64,000 nucleotides of DNA, taken from Glandiceps talaboti. Its lineage: Eukaryota > Hemichordata > Enteropneusta > Spengelidae. The stretch spans positions 20,711,675 through 20,775,674 of the forward strand of contig NC_135560.1 in assembly GCF_964340395.1 (NCBI RefSeq). Reading direction: 5' to 3'. The position numbers and the translations under genes are program-made. The notes beneath the pieces are model-generated. The model saw only the letters and a program-made list of their open reading frames with translations. It had not been told where the DNA came from and made no database searches. This document shows, piece after piece, positions 26,401 to 37,400 of this stretch; position 1 is the stretch's first letter, and every line of letters starts with the position of its first letter.

Positions 26401-28260
26401 CCCCGTCATTTCATTGGGGTTCCCCACCAACTTACAGTACAGGATGTGAAAGTCTTTGTCAGTTTTACCTGACTTCCACAAGTTTAGCAAAAGGGTTTAT
26501 CAACCATGATTGTGTGTGTGTAGCCTACGCTGCTATCAAATTGTGAAATATGATATGAAATTAATTGAAACATGATACATGAACACTTTAACTTTGTTTA
26601 GGTCCTTCAGCTTTAGCAAAAAATTCATTGTAGTGAATAAAAAAACCTGTGAAAAGTAAATTTAAATCAGTGCTTATTCAGTCAAAATTAGTTGTTTGCT
26701 ATTGTTTACTATAACCATCTTTCTGAAGTCTTTTGTCAGATTTGCTGACTAATGCTGTTAAATCTCTTCATTGACTCTAGAGGGCAGGCTATGTTGAAAT
26801 GGTCTATTATGTTCCTTCATACATTGGAATATTTTGTTGGATATTTCTCACACATGAAAGTAATAGAAAAATGTAAACTTAAAGTGTTTGTTTTCGTGCC
26901 AACAGCTACAAGTACCTAGTACAAATAGCACGGCCCCACCACTTCCCGACAGAAATAAGAGTCCAAGAGCTGTCAGAAAAGGTCCAGCACCACAACCACC
27001 AAGGCCAGGAAGCCAGGTACCTACCACAGCTGGTCAAACGCATTACCTTAGTCTTATTAAAAACCAGGCATGTATATGTGTGGCATAATCACAATGCTTT
27101 CCCCATTCTACTCTTGTAAGGCCTTAAAAAAGTTGTTTGGTTCCGGTTACCCGACCCCACCTAGTTTTCACATCAATCCTCACCCTATTTTTACATATTC
27201 AAGAAAAAAATAATAAAATTGTGAAAATTGTGAAGTCTTGCAAGAAATAGTGGATGTGGAAACTGGCATCAACTTAAAAAGACAATATAAAACTATTCTA
27301 ATAATACAGAGACCATATGGAAAAGAACGGAAAACATAACTACCTGAACTACCGGTAGACACTCACATATGAAAAAAAATAAAATAAAGAAATAAAATAA
27401 AAAATCTACCTACCCCACCTATTCTAAAATTGAGCGTAATTGGAACCACACAATTTTTTTGTTATTAGGCCTAATACATGTGTACTAATTCTCTTTAGCC
27501 ATAGACGTTATAGACTCTCTCCAACATCTATGGTTTCACTGATCTAGAAGAGACTGTAGAACGTCTGACCTTAATAAGTGAATTAAATTTTGTGATTGTC
27601 GGTCTCAATTGGAAAAATGACAAACAAAAAATTGTTACTGGCAGTCTCAATTGGAAACAGGACAAAGAAATTTTGTAATTGGAGGCCTCAATTAGAAAAA
27701 AAAAGACAAAAATGAGAATCTTGCAATAAATAACAGTCTATAAAATTAGTACACATGTATGCATTAAATACATATGCTTAAGTCTTCTTTCAAGTTTCAG
27801 TTTCATATTGTGTGCTTTTTACCCAGCTTTTAATGCTAAGCAGCTTGTTATATTGTCAAGTTTAGTGATATACCATCTGGTAGTTGGTGCTCTATAGGGG
27901 CGAAAGCTAATTTAAATTTAAATTTAAATTCGGGTTATTAGACTTTGTATGCAGTTGTCACAACAAAAATAAACACAATATTGAAGAATATGACAACTAT
28001 TATGAAAGTTCAGTTCATAGCCTTTCTAATGCTATGTAACAACCATGTACAAAATTGATATTGAGGACAGTATCTTGCAACAATTAATGTAGACAAGTTA
28101 GGTACTACAGAAAAAGGTATCCCACTACCTTAATGTGTTTTACGACAAAAATATTTCAATTGAGTTTCCATTTAATTATATATTTCTTTGTTGTTTATAG
28201 CAAGACCAACAGATTTATCAAAGGACTGGAGGAGACATTCATGCTGGCATGAAAAAGTAA
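5415..28260 (+). CDS. Unconventional myosin, class III-like motor with SH2 tail (complete, 30 exons)
   Basis: An actin-based motor of 1057 residues with a phosphotyrosine-binding tail. Exons: 5415-5525, 6848-6913, 7468-7598, 8539-8641, 9507-9609, 10070-10226, 11585-11690, 13360-13482, 14273-14381, 14688-14807, 15702-15802, 16739-16825, 17038-17103, 17407-17523, 18345-18456, 18994-19061, 19666-19728, 20547-20666, 21170-21255, 21662-21757, 22479-22570, 23259-23423, 23722-23861, 24494-24678, 24948-25037, 25342-25459, 25626-25673, 26117-26236, 26906-27016, 28201-28260. All junctions are GT-AG and keep frame. Motor motifs: P-loop GESGAGKT (104-111), switch [10 protein letters not shown] (153-161), switch II DIFGFE (380-385), acidic TEDS residue Glu324. 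An IQ-like motif ([13 protein letters not shown], about 710-722), polyproline (787-793), SH2 (about 868-960) and a proline-rich end follow. The start (ATG in CAAAATGG) matches the motor start of class III myosins but no kinase precedes it. An SH2-tailed metazoan class has, as I recall, been called class XXVIII; that assignment is tentative. Confidence 0.96.
9246..9337 (+). repeat. G-rich tracts in a myosin intron
   Basis: Two G-rich blocks, about 9246-9278 and 9323-9337, lie between exons 4 and 5. The first holds four or more runs of at least three G with one- to two-base loops, the formal pattern of a G-quadruplex on the coding strand. Confidence 0.75.
13463..13576 (+). repeat. 57-bp degenerate tandem duplication over the exon 8 donor
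   Basis: Copy 1 (13463-13519) contains the last 20 bases of myosin exon 8, its donor and the start of the intron. Copy 2 (13520 to about 13576) repeats this with substitutions, and its donor equivalent reads GTAATT rather than GTAAGT. It is an older event than the exon 14 duplication, and the second donor looks weakened. Confidence 0.85.
15949..16009 (+). promoter_or_regulatory. Cluster of octamer motifs (ATTTGCAT)
   Basis: Four exact ATTTGCAT octamers (15949, 15961, 15990, 16002) and one ATTTACAT variant (15973) fall within 61 bases of a myosin intron. ATTTGCAT is the classical binding site of POU-homeodomain factors. The cluster arises partly as a local tandem repeat, so regulatory function is only an inference. 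Confidence 0.45.
16214..16539. mobile_element. Foldback MITE with about 95-bp inverted arms
   Basis: The two ends, starting AAGTGGCCATAGGGATGAGG and its counterpart on the other strand, are inverted repeats of one another over roughly 95 bases with few mismatches, leaving about 130 bases between them. There is no coding capacity. It lies within the intron between myosin exons 11 and 12. Confidence 0.88.
17455..17610 (+). repeat. 78-bp exact tandem duplication over the exon 14 donor
   Basis: Bases 17455-17532 and 17533-17610 are identical. The unit holds the last 69 coding bases of myosin exon 14 plus its GTAAGT donor, so two equal donors exist, after 17523 and after 17601. The period is 26 codons and the frame stays open, so use of the distal donor would add 26 residues to the upper motor without breaking the frame. 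Confidence 0.97.
19842..20095. mobile_element. Inverted-repeat element, about 57-bp arms
   Basis: The left arm (about 19842-19900) and right arm (about 20030-20094) are imperfect inverted repeats that share CACTAGGTGGT at the inner edge and ACAAATTC near the middle. Similarity seems to fade outwards, so the true ends may be some 20 bases farther out. It is a non-coding foldback or MITE in the intron between myosin exons 17 and 18. Confidence 0.75.
22007..22275 (+). mobile_element. MITE family 2, copy A (269 bp)
   Basis: The ends are short imperfect inverted repeats (ATAGGCCATTCCA and TGGAAAGGCCTAT). A second copy in the same orientation is at 47325-47585. The shared interior includes a stretch ending CCCCCAAGGTACACACAGAC. 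It is non-coding and lies between myosin exons 20 and 21. Confidence 0.85.
22645..22919 (+). repeat. 144-bp tandem duplication in a myosin intron
   Basis: Two copies about 144 bases apart (for example AAATTGGTAAAACACAT at 22665 and 22809) cover the space between exons 21 and 22. The copies are close to identical. No coding content is seen. Confidence 0.85.
23564..23624 (+). other. Long hairpin (23-bp arms, 15-base loop) in a myosin intron
   Basis: Arms 23564-23586 and 23602-23624 pair along 23 bases with two exceptions: one G-U wobble, and one C-A on the plus strand that would be a wobble on the minus strand. Weaker pairing continues for about a dozen bases outside. The size resembles a microRNA precursor, but a short foldback transposon would look the same. 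Confidence 0.6.
24494..25673 (+). other. SH2-coding exons 24-27 of the myosin
   Basis: Exons 24494-24678, 24948-25037, 25342-25459 and 25626-25673 encode an acidic stretch followed by the SH2 domain, about residues 868-960. The domain opens with [15 protein letters not shown] and carries the phosphotyrosine-binding Arg893 in FLIRVSES, followed by FGYSLSFR and CKHFMIDQ. It ends with [16 protein letters not shown]. The wording is closest, to my eye, to the SH2D2A/SH2D4/HSH2D adaptor type. All the key residues I can check are present, so phosphotyrosine binding is expected. Confidence 0.93.
24698..24732 (+). promoter_or_regulatory. Two DR1-type hormone-receptor half-site pairs
   Basis: AGGTCAGAGGTCA (24698-24710) and GGGTCAGAGGTCA (24720-24732) are direct repeats of the nuclear-receptor half-site spaced by one base. 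They sit in a 22-base tandem repeat just after the exon 24 donor, so the match may be a by-product of the repeat. Confidence 0.35.
27583..27715 (+). repeat. Degenerate tandem repeat, about three copies of 45-50 bp
   Basis: The phrase CTCAATTGGAAA, with variants, recurs three times with similar surroundings in the last myosin intron. It is non-coding. The remaining sequence of this 1.2-kb intron shows only short (AAATTT) runs near 27910. Confidence 0.65.
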
Positions 28261-30250
28261 CCAAGTTGAGGTTTTGAACAACATCACCAACAAAGAGAAT
28301 TGATGATACTGTAAGATGTAGTTTTGAACAACATCAATGGACAGAGTTTGATGGTATGGTGTGGTATGATTTGAACATCATCATCATCAACAGGACTGGT
28401 TAAGAAACCATTTTTAAAGTGAATAATACTGTTACCCACCGTTCTGTAACTATTTATACAACAGGATTATTATTTCATCAAAATGTCCTGGTTTTTTTTA
28501 TTAGTATATGAAAGACATTATGATTTATAAAATCTATTTGACTGTGAAGTTTACATTTTTATGACTTTACCAATCTCACTTCTTGTACAGAAAGAGTACA
28601 AAGAATAATGTATTATGTTGACATTTCTATGGGTGACAGAGGGATGGGGAAGTGCATTAATTGTGGTAAAAAAAACAACAACAGAACTTTCGTGAATGGT
28701 TTGATCTTTTTCTGCAATGATAATTTGAATGTGCCATAGTAGTTTGCGAGTATACAAAATTGCATTCTAAACATGTGAAATGTCTAGACTATTAACAAAT
28801 CATAACTTAAATATTAATTCATGTAAACACAACTTAATGTTTTTCTCTAGAGTATTTTGTCAATCACAACTTGAGCATAAAGCTATAAAAATATATTACA
28901 AGGGTCGAACAAATATTATATTTTGATTTTTTGACCGCATTTTCATTCTATTTTGGCCACCAAAAGTGTTCACTATAATTACTTTATTTTCAATTTGTAT
29001 GTCTTGGTAAGATACATTAGGTCACAAAAGACAGTACATACCTCAGAAATTTATCAAGTATATGCAAGTTCAGCATACACATTATAAGATACATAATATA
29101 ATTATGTATAACATGTTTTTGTAGATTCAACTTAATCCTCTCTCTCTACATATGTGTGCATGTGTGTGTTTGACTGTACAAACAAAACTACAAGCAGTTG
29201 AGCAAAACAGGGTTAAATTTAGAAACTTACATAAATGAAAAACAGAATATGTTTTTGTCATGTCAGTGTGTTAAAATGTTTAAGTTAGTTATGCAAACTC
29301 TTTGTTATTTAGCTTCTATCAACTTTAGGAGTTATTGACATGAAAACAAAATAAATGTACTGGGCAGTCTAATGAATTATAACCTTGAACAGGTAAATTA
29401 CATAGTAATGCAGATATGTGTAAAGTAATAAATTGTGCCTTCATTTAGACAAGTGTGGTGAACAGAAACATATAAACTTTTTTAATGAAATGAGATTACT
29501 GGAAACTTAACAGTTTCGAACATTGAACTTTGATGTAAATACACACAATTAATCATATTTCATATTTCACATTTGATATTCACAATTTGGTATACATTTT
29601 GTAGAAAAGAATTTCATTCCTTGTTTATTACCAAAGTGTTGATTTCTTGCAAAGTCCAATGATATATAATGTCACTAAGACTAAAACTTTTAGAATGAAA
29701 TATACTATGGTCAGAAAATGCTACAAGTGCCTTGTCATCACCATGATGGTTTTTGAAGATGGAATTCAGTGATCAAAGTGCTGATTTCTTGCAAAGTCCA
29801 GTGATGTATTTATAATGTCACTCTCTGATTGTGTGAGAATGTACTATGGTCAGTATATGCTACAGTGCCTTGTCTTCACTATTGTTTTTGAAGACAACGT
29901 TTAGAGCACATTTTAAATATAATAGATGTATTTTTATTAGAAAAGAAGCAGAGACTATTATATATATAGCAAATGCATATCACACCAGAAGCTTTTCCCA
30001 CACTTTCTGATCATTTAGTATGTAAGGTATGCCATGCTGGGGCGCCCTCACACATTGATGAGGATGGAACAACATGATGACATACATGTATCTTAGTCTA
30101 CTGGTCATTATGTAATGATGTATTTCTCTTAACCAAGAATGGATTTTTATTTTGTCATTATTTTACTATCAGATTATGACAATCAAGACTATGAATATAG
30201 AGTATTAATATGTACATGTTGTTTGATCAATAAAATATTATATTTGCATA
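28261..30250 (+). other. Myosin 3' UTR (inferred)
   Basis: From the TAA at 28258-28260 the sequence is AT-rich without a gene. AATAAA hexamers occur at 29350 and 30229, giving candidate 3' UTRs of about 1.1 and 2.0 kb. A tandem duplication with a period near 142 bases (for example GATTTCTTGCAAAGTCCA at 29641 and 29783) lies inside the longer form. Confidence 0.5.
30229..30234 (+). promoter_or_regulatory. Candidate distal poly(A) signal of the myosin gene
   Basis: AATAAA followed by AT-rich and TG-containing sequence, about 2 kb after the stop codon and just before a minisatellite. Confidence 0.45.
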
Positions 30251-30314
30251 CAATCTACACCTAATTGTGAATACTTGGGCATTTGTTATATAGTGGGAGA
30301 AATTATTTTCATCA

Positions 30315-30665
30315 GAATGAATATCTATCATTTTATTGAAAGACTTCAAACCCGATATCATGAATATCTATCACTGTTTACTGAAAGACTACCAGGCCCA
30401 TATCATGAATATCTATCATTGTTTAATTGAAGACTACCAGGCCCATAACATGAATATCCATCATTGTTTAATGAAAGACTACCAGGCCCATAACATGAAT
30501 ATCCATCATTGTTTAATGGAAGACTACAAGCCCTATATCATGAATATCTATCATTGTTCAATGAAAGACTACCAGGCCCATATCATGAATATCTATCATT
30601 GTTCAATGAAAGACTACCAGGCCCATATCATGAATATCTATCATTGTTTAATGAAAGACTACAAT
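30315..30665 (+). repeat. 45-bp minisatellite, about 7.8 copies
   Basis: Units of 45 bases, typified by GACTACCAGGCCCATATCAT, repeat between the convergent myosin and ALDH genes. Because 45 is a multiple of three, the array stays open in more than one frame (a 15-residue unit such as MKDYQAHIMNIYHCL). There is no splice context or domain, so I treat it as non-coding. Confidence 0.93.
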
Positions 30666-30669
30666 TTAC

Positions 30670-31428
30670 AATGACAAAATCTTCTATGTCTTATGACATG
30701 ATATGTTGTATTTTCAAGGCTATACTTTTGAAAGCTTCATTTTCATATACAATCATGAATGGTAATTTGTTTACAAAACATTGAACACATAAACACCATG
30801 TCAACAATCACCCTAACTAAAATCATAACCCATATCCAGAATATAAAACAAATAGTGATAAAATACAATTAAAAATGTTAAAGTCAACACTCGCTTGTCG
30901 AGCAAAGTTCCCATTTTTAACATAGGACTCTGTTTACATAACAAGAGTTGGCATTCATATTTACCTCTTTTCAGCTCGTAGCTAATAATGATGTCATGAT
31001 ATAAAAAATGACTGATGGCATTTTAATCATAACAGTTATATAAGAATTATTACCTTGATAATGAAAAAATTCTAACATCCGAACAATTTATATTGAATCA
31101 CTCATAAAACTGTAATGGTCATGTTTGAAAGGAAGGGCCATAATCTATGCAACAGACTGCTCTATTCTAATAATTATGTTTTTGATTTCAGCTTTTAGTG
31201 TCTGAGCTGTCTTGACATTTTTTTATCCTAAATTTTCATAAACAATAATTTTCTCCTAACATGTTGAAATTTTAATTTCCTACTTTAGAATGTTATATAA
31301 GCTAATTAAATCTTGCTTTCATGATATTATAGATGACACGATACAATTTCTGTAAAATTCATTCGATTGCTTCTGAATATTGACAGGACAGTAAACTGTG
31401 GATATTCTCATTGTTGTCATACAACACT
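30670..31428. other. Gap between convergent myosin and ALDH genes
   Basis: AT-rich sequence with no supported gene. On the minus strand it is the 3' flank and probable 3' UTR of the ALDH gene. AATAAA hexamers in that orientation occur only well beyond, at 30337-30332 and 30151-30146. Confidence 0.5.
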
Positions 31429-34400
31429 TCAACATGTCTTCTGTGGAAGTCTTATGGTCACCTGAGAAAGAGAATGACATCATCTCAACACATGTACGAG
31501 TTTAATTAGGTTAGTCAAAGGGAAACAAAGACAATGATGTCATAGATTTCCTAAACTTTCAGTACTGTTGGGCTTTAAAAATAGCCCATAGAAGGGTTAA
31601 TCCCAAAATGTCAGCGATCTATCATTCTATTGGACTAGACAGTACATGTTATCTCAAGAAGTTTTTTAGGAACAATGACCATTACATTTCAATGCCTAGT
31701 CAGACAATAAAAAGTTTTGATCGAACAAAGAATTTTTTAATAGTATCAGTAAACTGTGAATGTCATGCAAAAACCTTTAAATTAGTAAAACCATTGTACA
31801 ATTTCTATTGTTAAAATTTAATCAAATCATAACGTTCTTCACAAGTTCTTGCATACTGTAAGTCAACTCTTAGAGGTTAATCTCTCATATATCTGATTCA
31901 GCAAATAAATCAGTAAATATTTTATTTTCTCAGTATCTATTCCTTGCATTTTGAAATATGTCAAAGTTCAAATACCATTTTTTTGAAAGGTGTATATAAG
32001 ACCAGAGTGCAGTTCTGTATCCTATCATAACTGTACATTTTATTGAATATAGGGCTGATAAAAAGAGAATAAAATTGTTCTTACCGTCTTGACCTCAGTA
32101 TATTCTTGGAGTGCATACTCCCCTCTGTAGATAGAAAGATTAAAAGAATTACTGGGTTTAAAGGTTAGATAAGCACCTCTGTAATATATAATATTCTTCC
32201 TAACCTATCTTGAAAATTGAGGTCATAATCTGACAATTTCAGCAGAATTATCATAAGGATAATTAGTACTTGAATTCAGTTTCTATGTAAGACTTAGGTT
32301 CTGGATAATTGTAAAAATGTTATCTTTTTCAAACAATTATGGCTGCCCAAAGTCAAAGTGATATAGGTAATGAAAGTGATATGGCTTATGCACACTATAG
32401 TAGACAATCTTTGTACTAGGTTTGAATGACTGTGCAAGTCTATGTCAGAGATATGATATGGGACAAGCATGCACAGCTAGAAAGAAAAAAACAGAACCCA
32501 TTCCTAGACTCAGAGTCTCCTAAAACACATACAATTTGTCAGGCTAATAGTTGTAGTACTTACAATTCACGGCCATTACCAGACATCTTGAAACCACCAA
32601 ATGCTCCCTGAATGGGAATAACACCCCAGATGTTAACCCTGGAAAAAAGAAATAACAAATATTAAAATTAGTCTTTGTAGGTGACATATAGATTTCACCT
32701 ATGGGTAAATGTATACATGTCTAATATATAGGTTGTGTCTGCAATGGGTAAACAATTATGATACTGGATATGGTGCAAACATTTGGTATTTACAATATGT
32801 AACACTCAGTAAAGCAGCTCTACTACTTGCTATGTAACTCATTTCATATCATGTCATATGGTAGTGCACCTACCCGACAGCCTCCACATTGTGCTCTTGA
32901 GTTTTGCTATATTTATTTTTCATCTGTGTGTCTTCATTGAAGGGACTCTTGTTGCTACACAGCCTTTGTGAACATTCACTGACTCAAACTATTCTTGGCA
33001 GAACTTTGAATCTGGTTTACTTATGCTGCTTTTTGCCTGAACTTTTTATGCAAGTCGTTTGTTCACTTGAATCCACTACCAGTACGAACAGTCTATTGTT
33101 CCTAGACTCTTGCATTCATAGTGTCACAATCATGACAATGTTTAGCACTTCATGAGATCTAGACAATTTTTAGACATCTTAAACTTACTAATGTTTCCCA
33201 ATTGTAACATTGTTAACAGACTGATTACATTTAGAGCAATCCTGTAATGGGTTGAAACTTAAAAGAAACTGAAACAGTGTACTACATCTGATACCAGTAT
33301 GACTACTATGCCATATTAAGCAGCAAACAGTAAAATTACTTTACTTGGAAGATTACTAATTGATTATATATTATCTTCACAATAGTGGAAACTCATTGTC
33401 ATGAAATATCGCGGTGAAGTGACTTAGATTGGCAGCAAGATTAGCCCAGAGATTTGTCTTGGTGTCACTATCTCAAGACACTCTCCATACCAATTTGTTG
33501 TAGAGAGCTTCTTGAGATAGTAACACCACAACACCACAAGTCTTTGGGCTACAATGAAATTTACACTGACTTGATAATTCCAGAAACAGAATAAAAATTA
33601 TATTATTACCATACAGTTCCAGCCTGGATGCTGTTAGCAATGGACAGTGCTTTGTCAATATCCTTTGTTATCACTCCAGCAGCCAAACCATATGTTGTAG
33701 CATTGGCTCTCTCAACAGCTTCTTCAATTGTCTTGAATTTAAATATCTGCTTGACTGGACCAAAGATCTAATGAAAACAACAAATATCGATAGTTGAAAT
33801 CTGATACAGGAATCATTACTATACAGTTTAGATCAACTACTTCCCATGCTCCATTTCTAGGAAATGTTTAATTGAAATAATAATCATTTTGTTGATTAAA
33901 TATCAGAATTTCTCGCATGACCAACACAACAAACTTCAACTATAAATCTATTCAGGCAATATCAAACATAGTTACTGAGAAGACCATTCTTTTTAGTGTT
34001 ACACACTATCCAAAGTGTTGAAACCTTGACCCTAGTCAAGGTCAAAGGTCAAGGTCTCATTAGAAAGTTGAACATTGACAACATGGGGTATGCATGAATG
34101 GTATTACTAAACGTTTGAAGGTAAGAGGTAAAATGAACACTTTTATGACAAATGGCCACCATTTGGCCATAAGTAGAGGTCACAAAATTAAGTCAGGTAC
34201 ATGTACCCTATAGTGTCTGATATATGTGCCAGGTTTGGTTGAAATTGAGCTGTGGGTATCTGAGATCTAGCAATAATCCATAGATGTACAAATTGCATTG
34301 ATGGACAAACATGGGCCATTCCTTTAGCCTCCTCTGGGCTTTGTTAGTTGGGGCTATAAAGTAAACAATAAGTATATTATTATCTTTTTTAAATTGACAT

Positions 34401-37400
34401 ATCACCTCTTCTTTGGCGATGCGCATGTCATCTTTGACATCAGAGAAGACAGTATTCTGGATAAAGTACCCTTTGTCTCCAATACGACCACCTCCACATT
34501 CCAATTTAGCGCCCTCTTTCTTGCCACTCTCAATCAGGGCCATGACCCTATCAAACTGCAGCTCACTGACCTGACAAATGAAAATATCATAATGCTGTAT
34601 GTGTTGATGTATATGTAATGTGTAAAAGGAATTTGTTGAATATTGCTTAATATTAAAAATTTTCACGGAATAATTAACAAATGCCATTTGAAAGTATACA
34701 AAGACAGATTTGAAGAAGTCACAATGTCTCACTTTGAGTTAAGCCTCATCAAAGGCATTAATATTTCAGAAAGTAAATCTGTTTATCAGTTGTTGGAAAA
34801 TAGTCTGCAGCTATACAAACCTGTGGACCAGATTGGTTGTTAGTATCAAAGGGGTCACCTACAGTACGTTTGTTGGCTCGTTCAATAGCTTTTTTCACAT
34901 ACTCATCATAGATGTCTTCATGTACAAATGTTCGTGATCCAGCACAACACACTTGACCCATGTTTGCGAAAATAGCCTCATGACCAATACTGACAGCATA
35001 GTCAACTGTAAGAGAAAAAGTAATCAGAGGTGAACAAAGTACTCCCTTGGGTTAGTTTCTAAATATAAGGCCTTTCTGTTATTTATGCAAATGCATAATC
35101 AATATTCTTAGTTTATATACCAAAACCTAGTTATGGTGTAAATATTTATTTTTAGCTACAAATATGGCCCCCATTTGGTCAAATTTGCATATCTTGCAAA
35201 AGAAAGTGATGTCCATATGTACCACATGACATATAACCTTTGTGCCAGGTTTGAAAGAAATTGGATATTGTATCTGAGAAATGAAATGTTACGGATGCAT
35301 GGACATATGCACAGAGCCCATTGCAATAGTCTCCCCCCCCCTCCCCCTTCACTGAGGAGGAATAATTTATCCACTTTTCATACAAATAGAAATATGTCAA
35401 ACAACATGTTTGTTATACTACATACATTATGATAAGCATTGATGATAAAACTTAAAGATGTATAATACTCACTGTCAGCATCAGCAAACACAATTAAGGG
35501 ACTCTTCCCACCAAGTTCAAGTGTCACTCGTTTTAAGTTGGATTTACCAGATGCTTGTTGGATCAAACGACCAGTCTGTGAAAGCAAAGATTATACAACT
35601 ATTCTCACATAATAACCATTACAATCTAATGAATTATTCAATCACAGAATTCACTGATCAAACATCAGAATCTTTGACACCACACCACCATGACAAGTTC
35701 TCACATAACTGTAACAATTAAAGATTGTTTGTCAATAAGTGTGATAAGGAGAAGACTTCTGGACACATTCAAGCCAGTTTTATTATTGTCCACTACTGAT
35801 AAAACAATCCTATAAAATATGTCTTGTTGTCTGCAGCCCTATTTGGCTTCTCAACAACATTAGCTGATAATATGACACTACACTACACTTTTCTTTAATT
35901 ATAACTATTCTTACCACGGTAGATCCAGTGAAGGCTACTTTATCAATGTCCATGTGTTCAGCGATGGCTGCACCAGCTGTAGGACCATAACCAGGTACGA
36001 TGTTGGCTACACCAGGTGGAAAACCAGCCTTACAGAAAATGAGAATGAAAGAACACAAACACTGAATTAGAATAAGATTATCGATATGGAACTGAATCTG
36101 GATGAAGCTGTATGGTTTTCGACTTTGTGAGCTTAGCATTTGAGTAAATGAAACAAGTACGATTCTGGTAATCCAGCCTTTGATTTACTAAAATAGTGAG
36201 CGATAGTGGTTCCGATCAAGATAATGTAAATATTGGAAGTCTGAAAAGAATACACTGCAACTTCATGGAACTCTGTCAATAAAACACTGTGATGCCTCCC
36301 TACTGAGACTATGTCAATTCAATAGCGTATCACTGAAGCATCAACAATGTTGGGACAATAGTTTTAGTTTGCATCTAGCTTAGCAAACCAAAGGCTCAAT
36401 TACCAGAGTAATAATTTCAGGACAATTAGGCACTTTCATGACATTTATGTGACCCACATCCGGGCATGCTCAAAGGAATGTGAACAGAATCTCTCCAATG
36501 TCTTAGCTAGCCTAGGAAGCCAATAAAAAAGTAATTAAAAAATCTTTGTTCTTGGTAGAATTATTGTCACAATTACTAGGAATACTTCATTTGGACAGCA
36601 TGCATGTTTGCCATTTGATCATGTAAATTCATTCAGACATGACATCTGATATACTATTAAAATGTCACAAAGGGATCATGAAAGTCATTCATTTAGGAAA
36701 ATTAACCATTTCATGCTCTAAAACATATATCAACACTTTGGACTGATTTGAGTACACTTATATATATTCCTACCTCTTTGATCAGTTGACCCATATAGAT
36801 AGCTGTCAATGGTGTTTGTTCTGCTGGTTTTATCACACATGTACATCCACATGCCAGGGCTGGTGCCAGCTTCCAACTAAATAGTACCATTGGAAAGTTC
36901 CAAGGAATTATCATGCCACATACTCCAACAGGTTCATGACGTGTGTAGCAGAAAAATGACCCATCTAAAATTAACAAAATATTTGTTTCAAACACTTTTG
37001 TTTTTTTGTTATCTTTGTTCATCTCACTTTGTTATTTAGCAGTTTACCATGATGAATGTACATATTTGATCATAGTTAACCATGGTCTACAGACAGTTCA
37101 CCATGGCCAATCATTGTATGTAGATATTGGACCATAGTCAACCATGATCTACAGACAGTTCACCATGGCCAATCATAGTATGGAGATATTTGACCATAGT
37201 CAACCATGGTCTACAGACAGTTCACCATGGCCAATTATAGTATGTAGATATTTGACCATAGTCAACCATGGTCTACAGACAGTTCACCATGGCCAATCAT
37301 TGTATGTAGATATTTGACCATAGTCAACCATGGTCTACAGACAGTTCACCATGGCCAATCATAGTATGTAGATATTTGACCATAGTCAACCATGGTCTAC

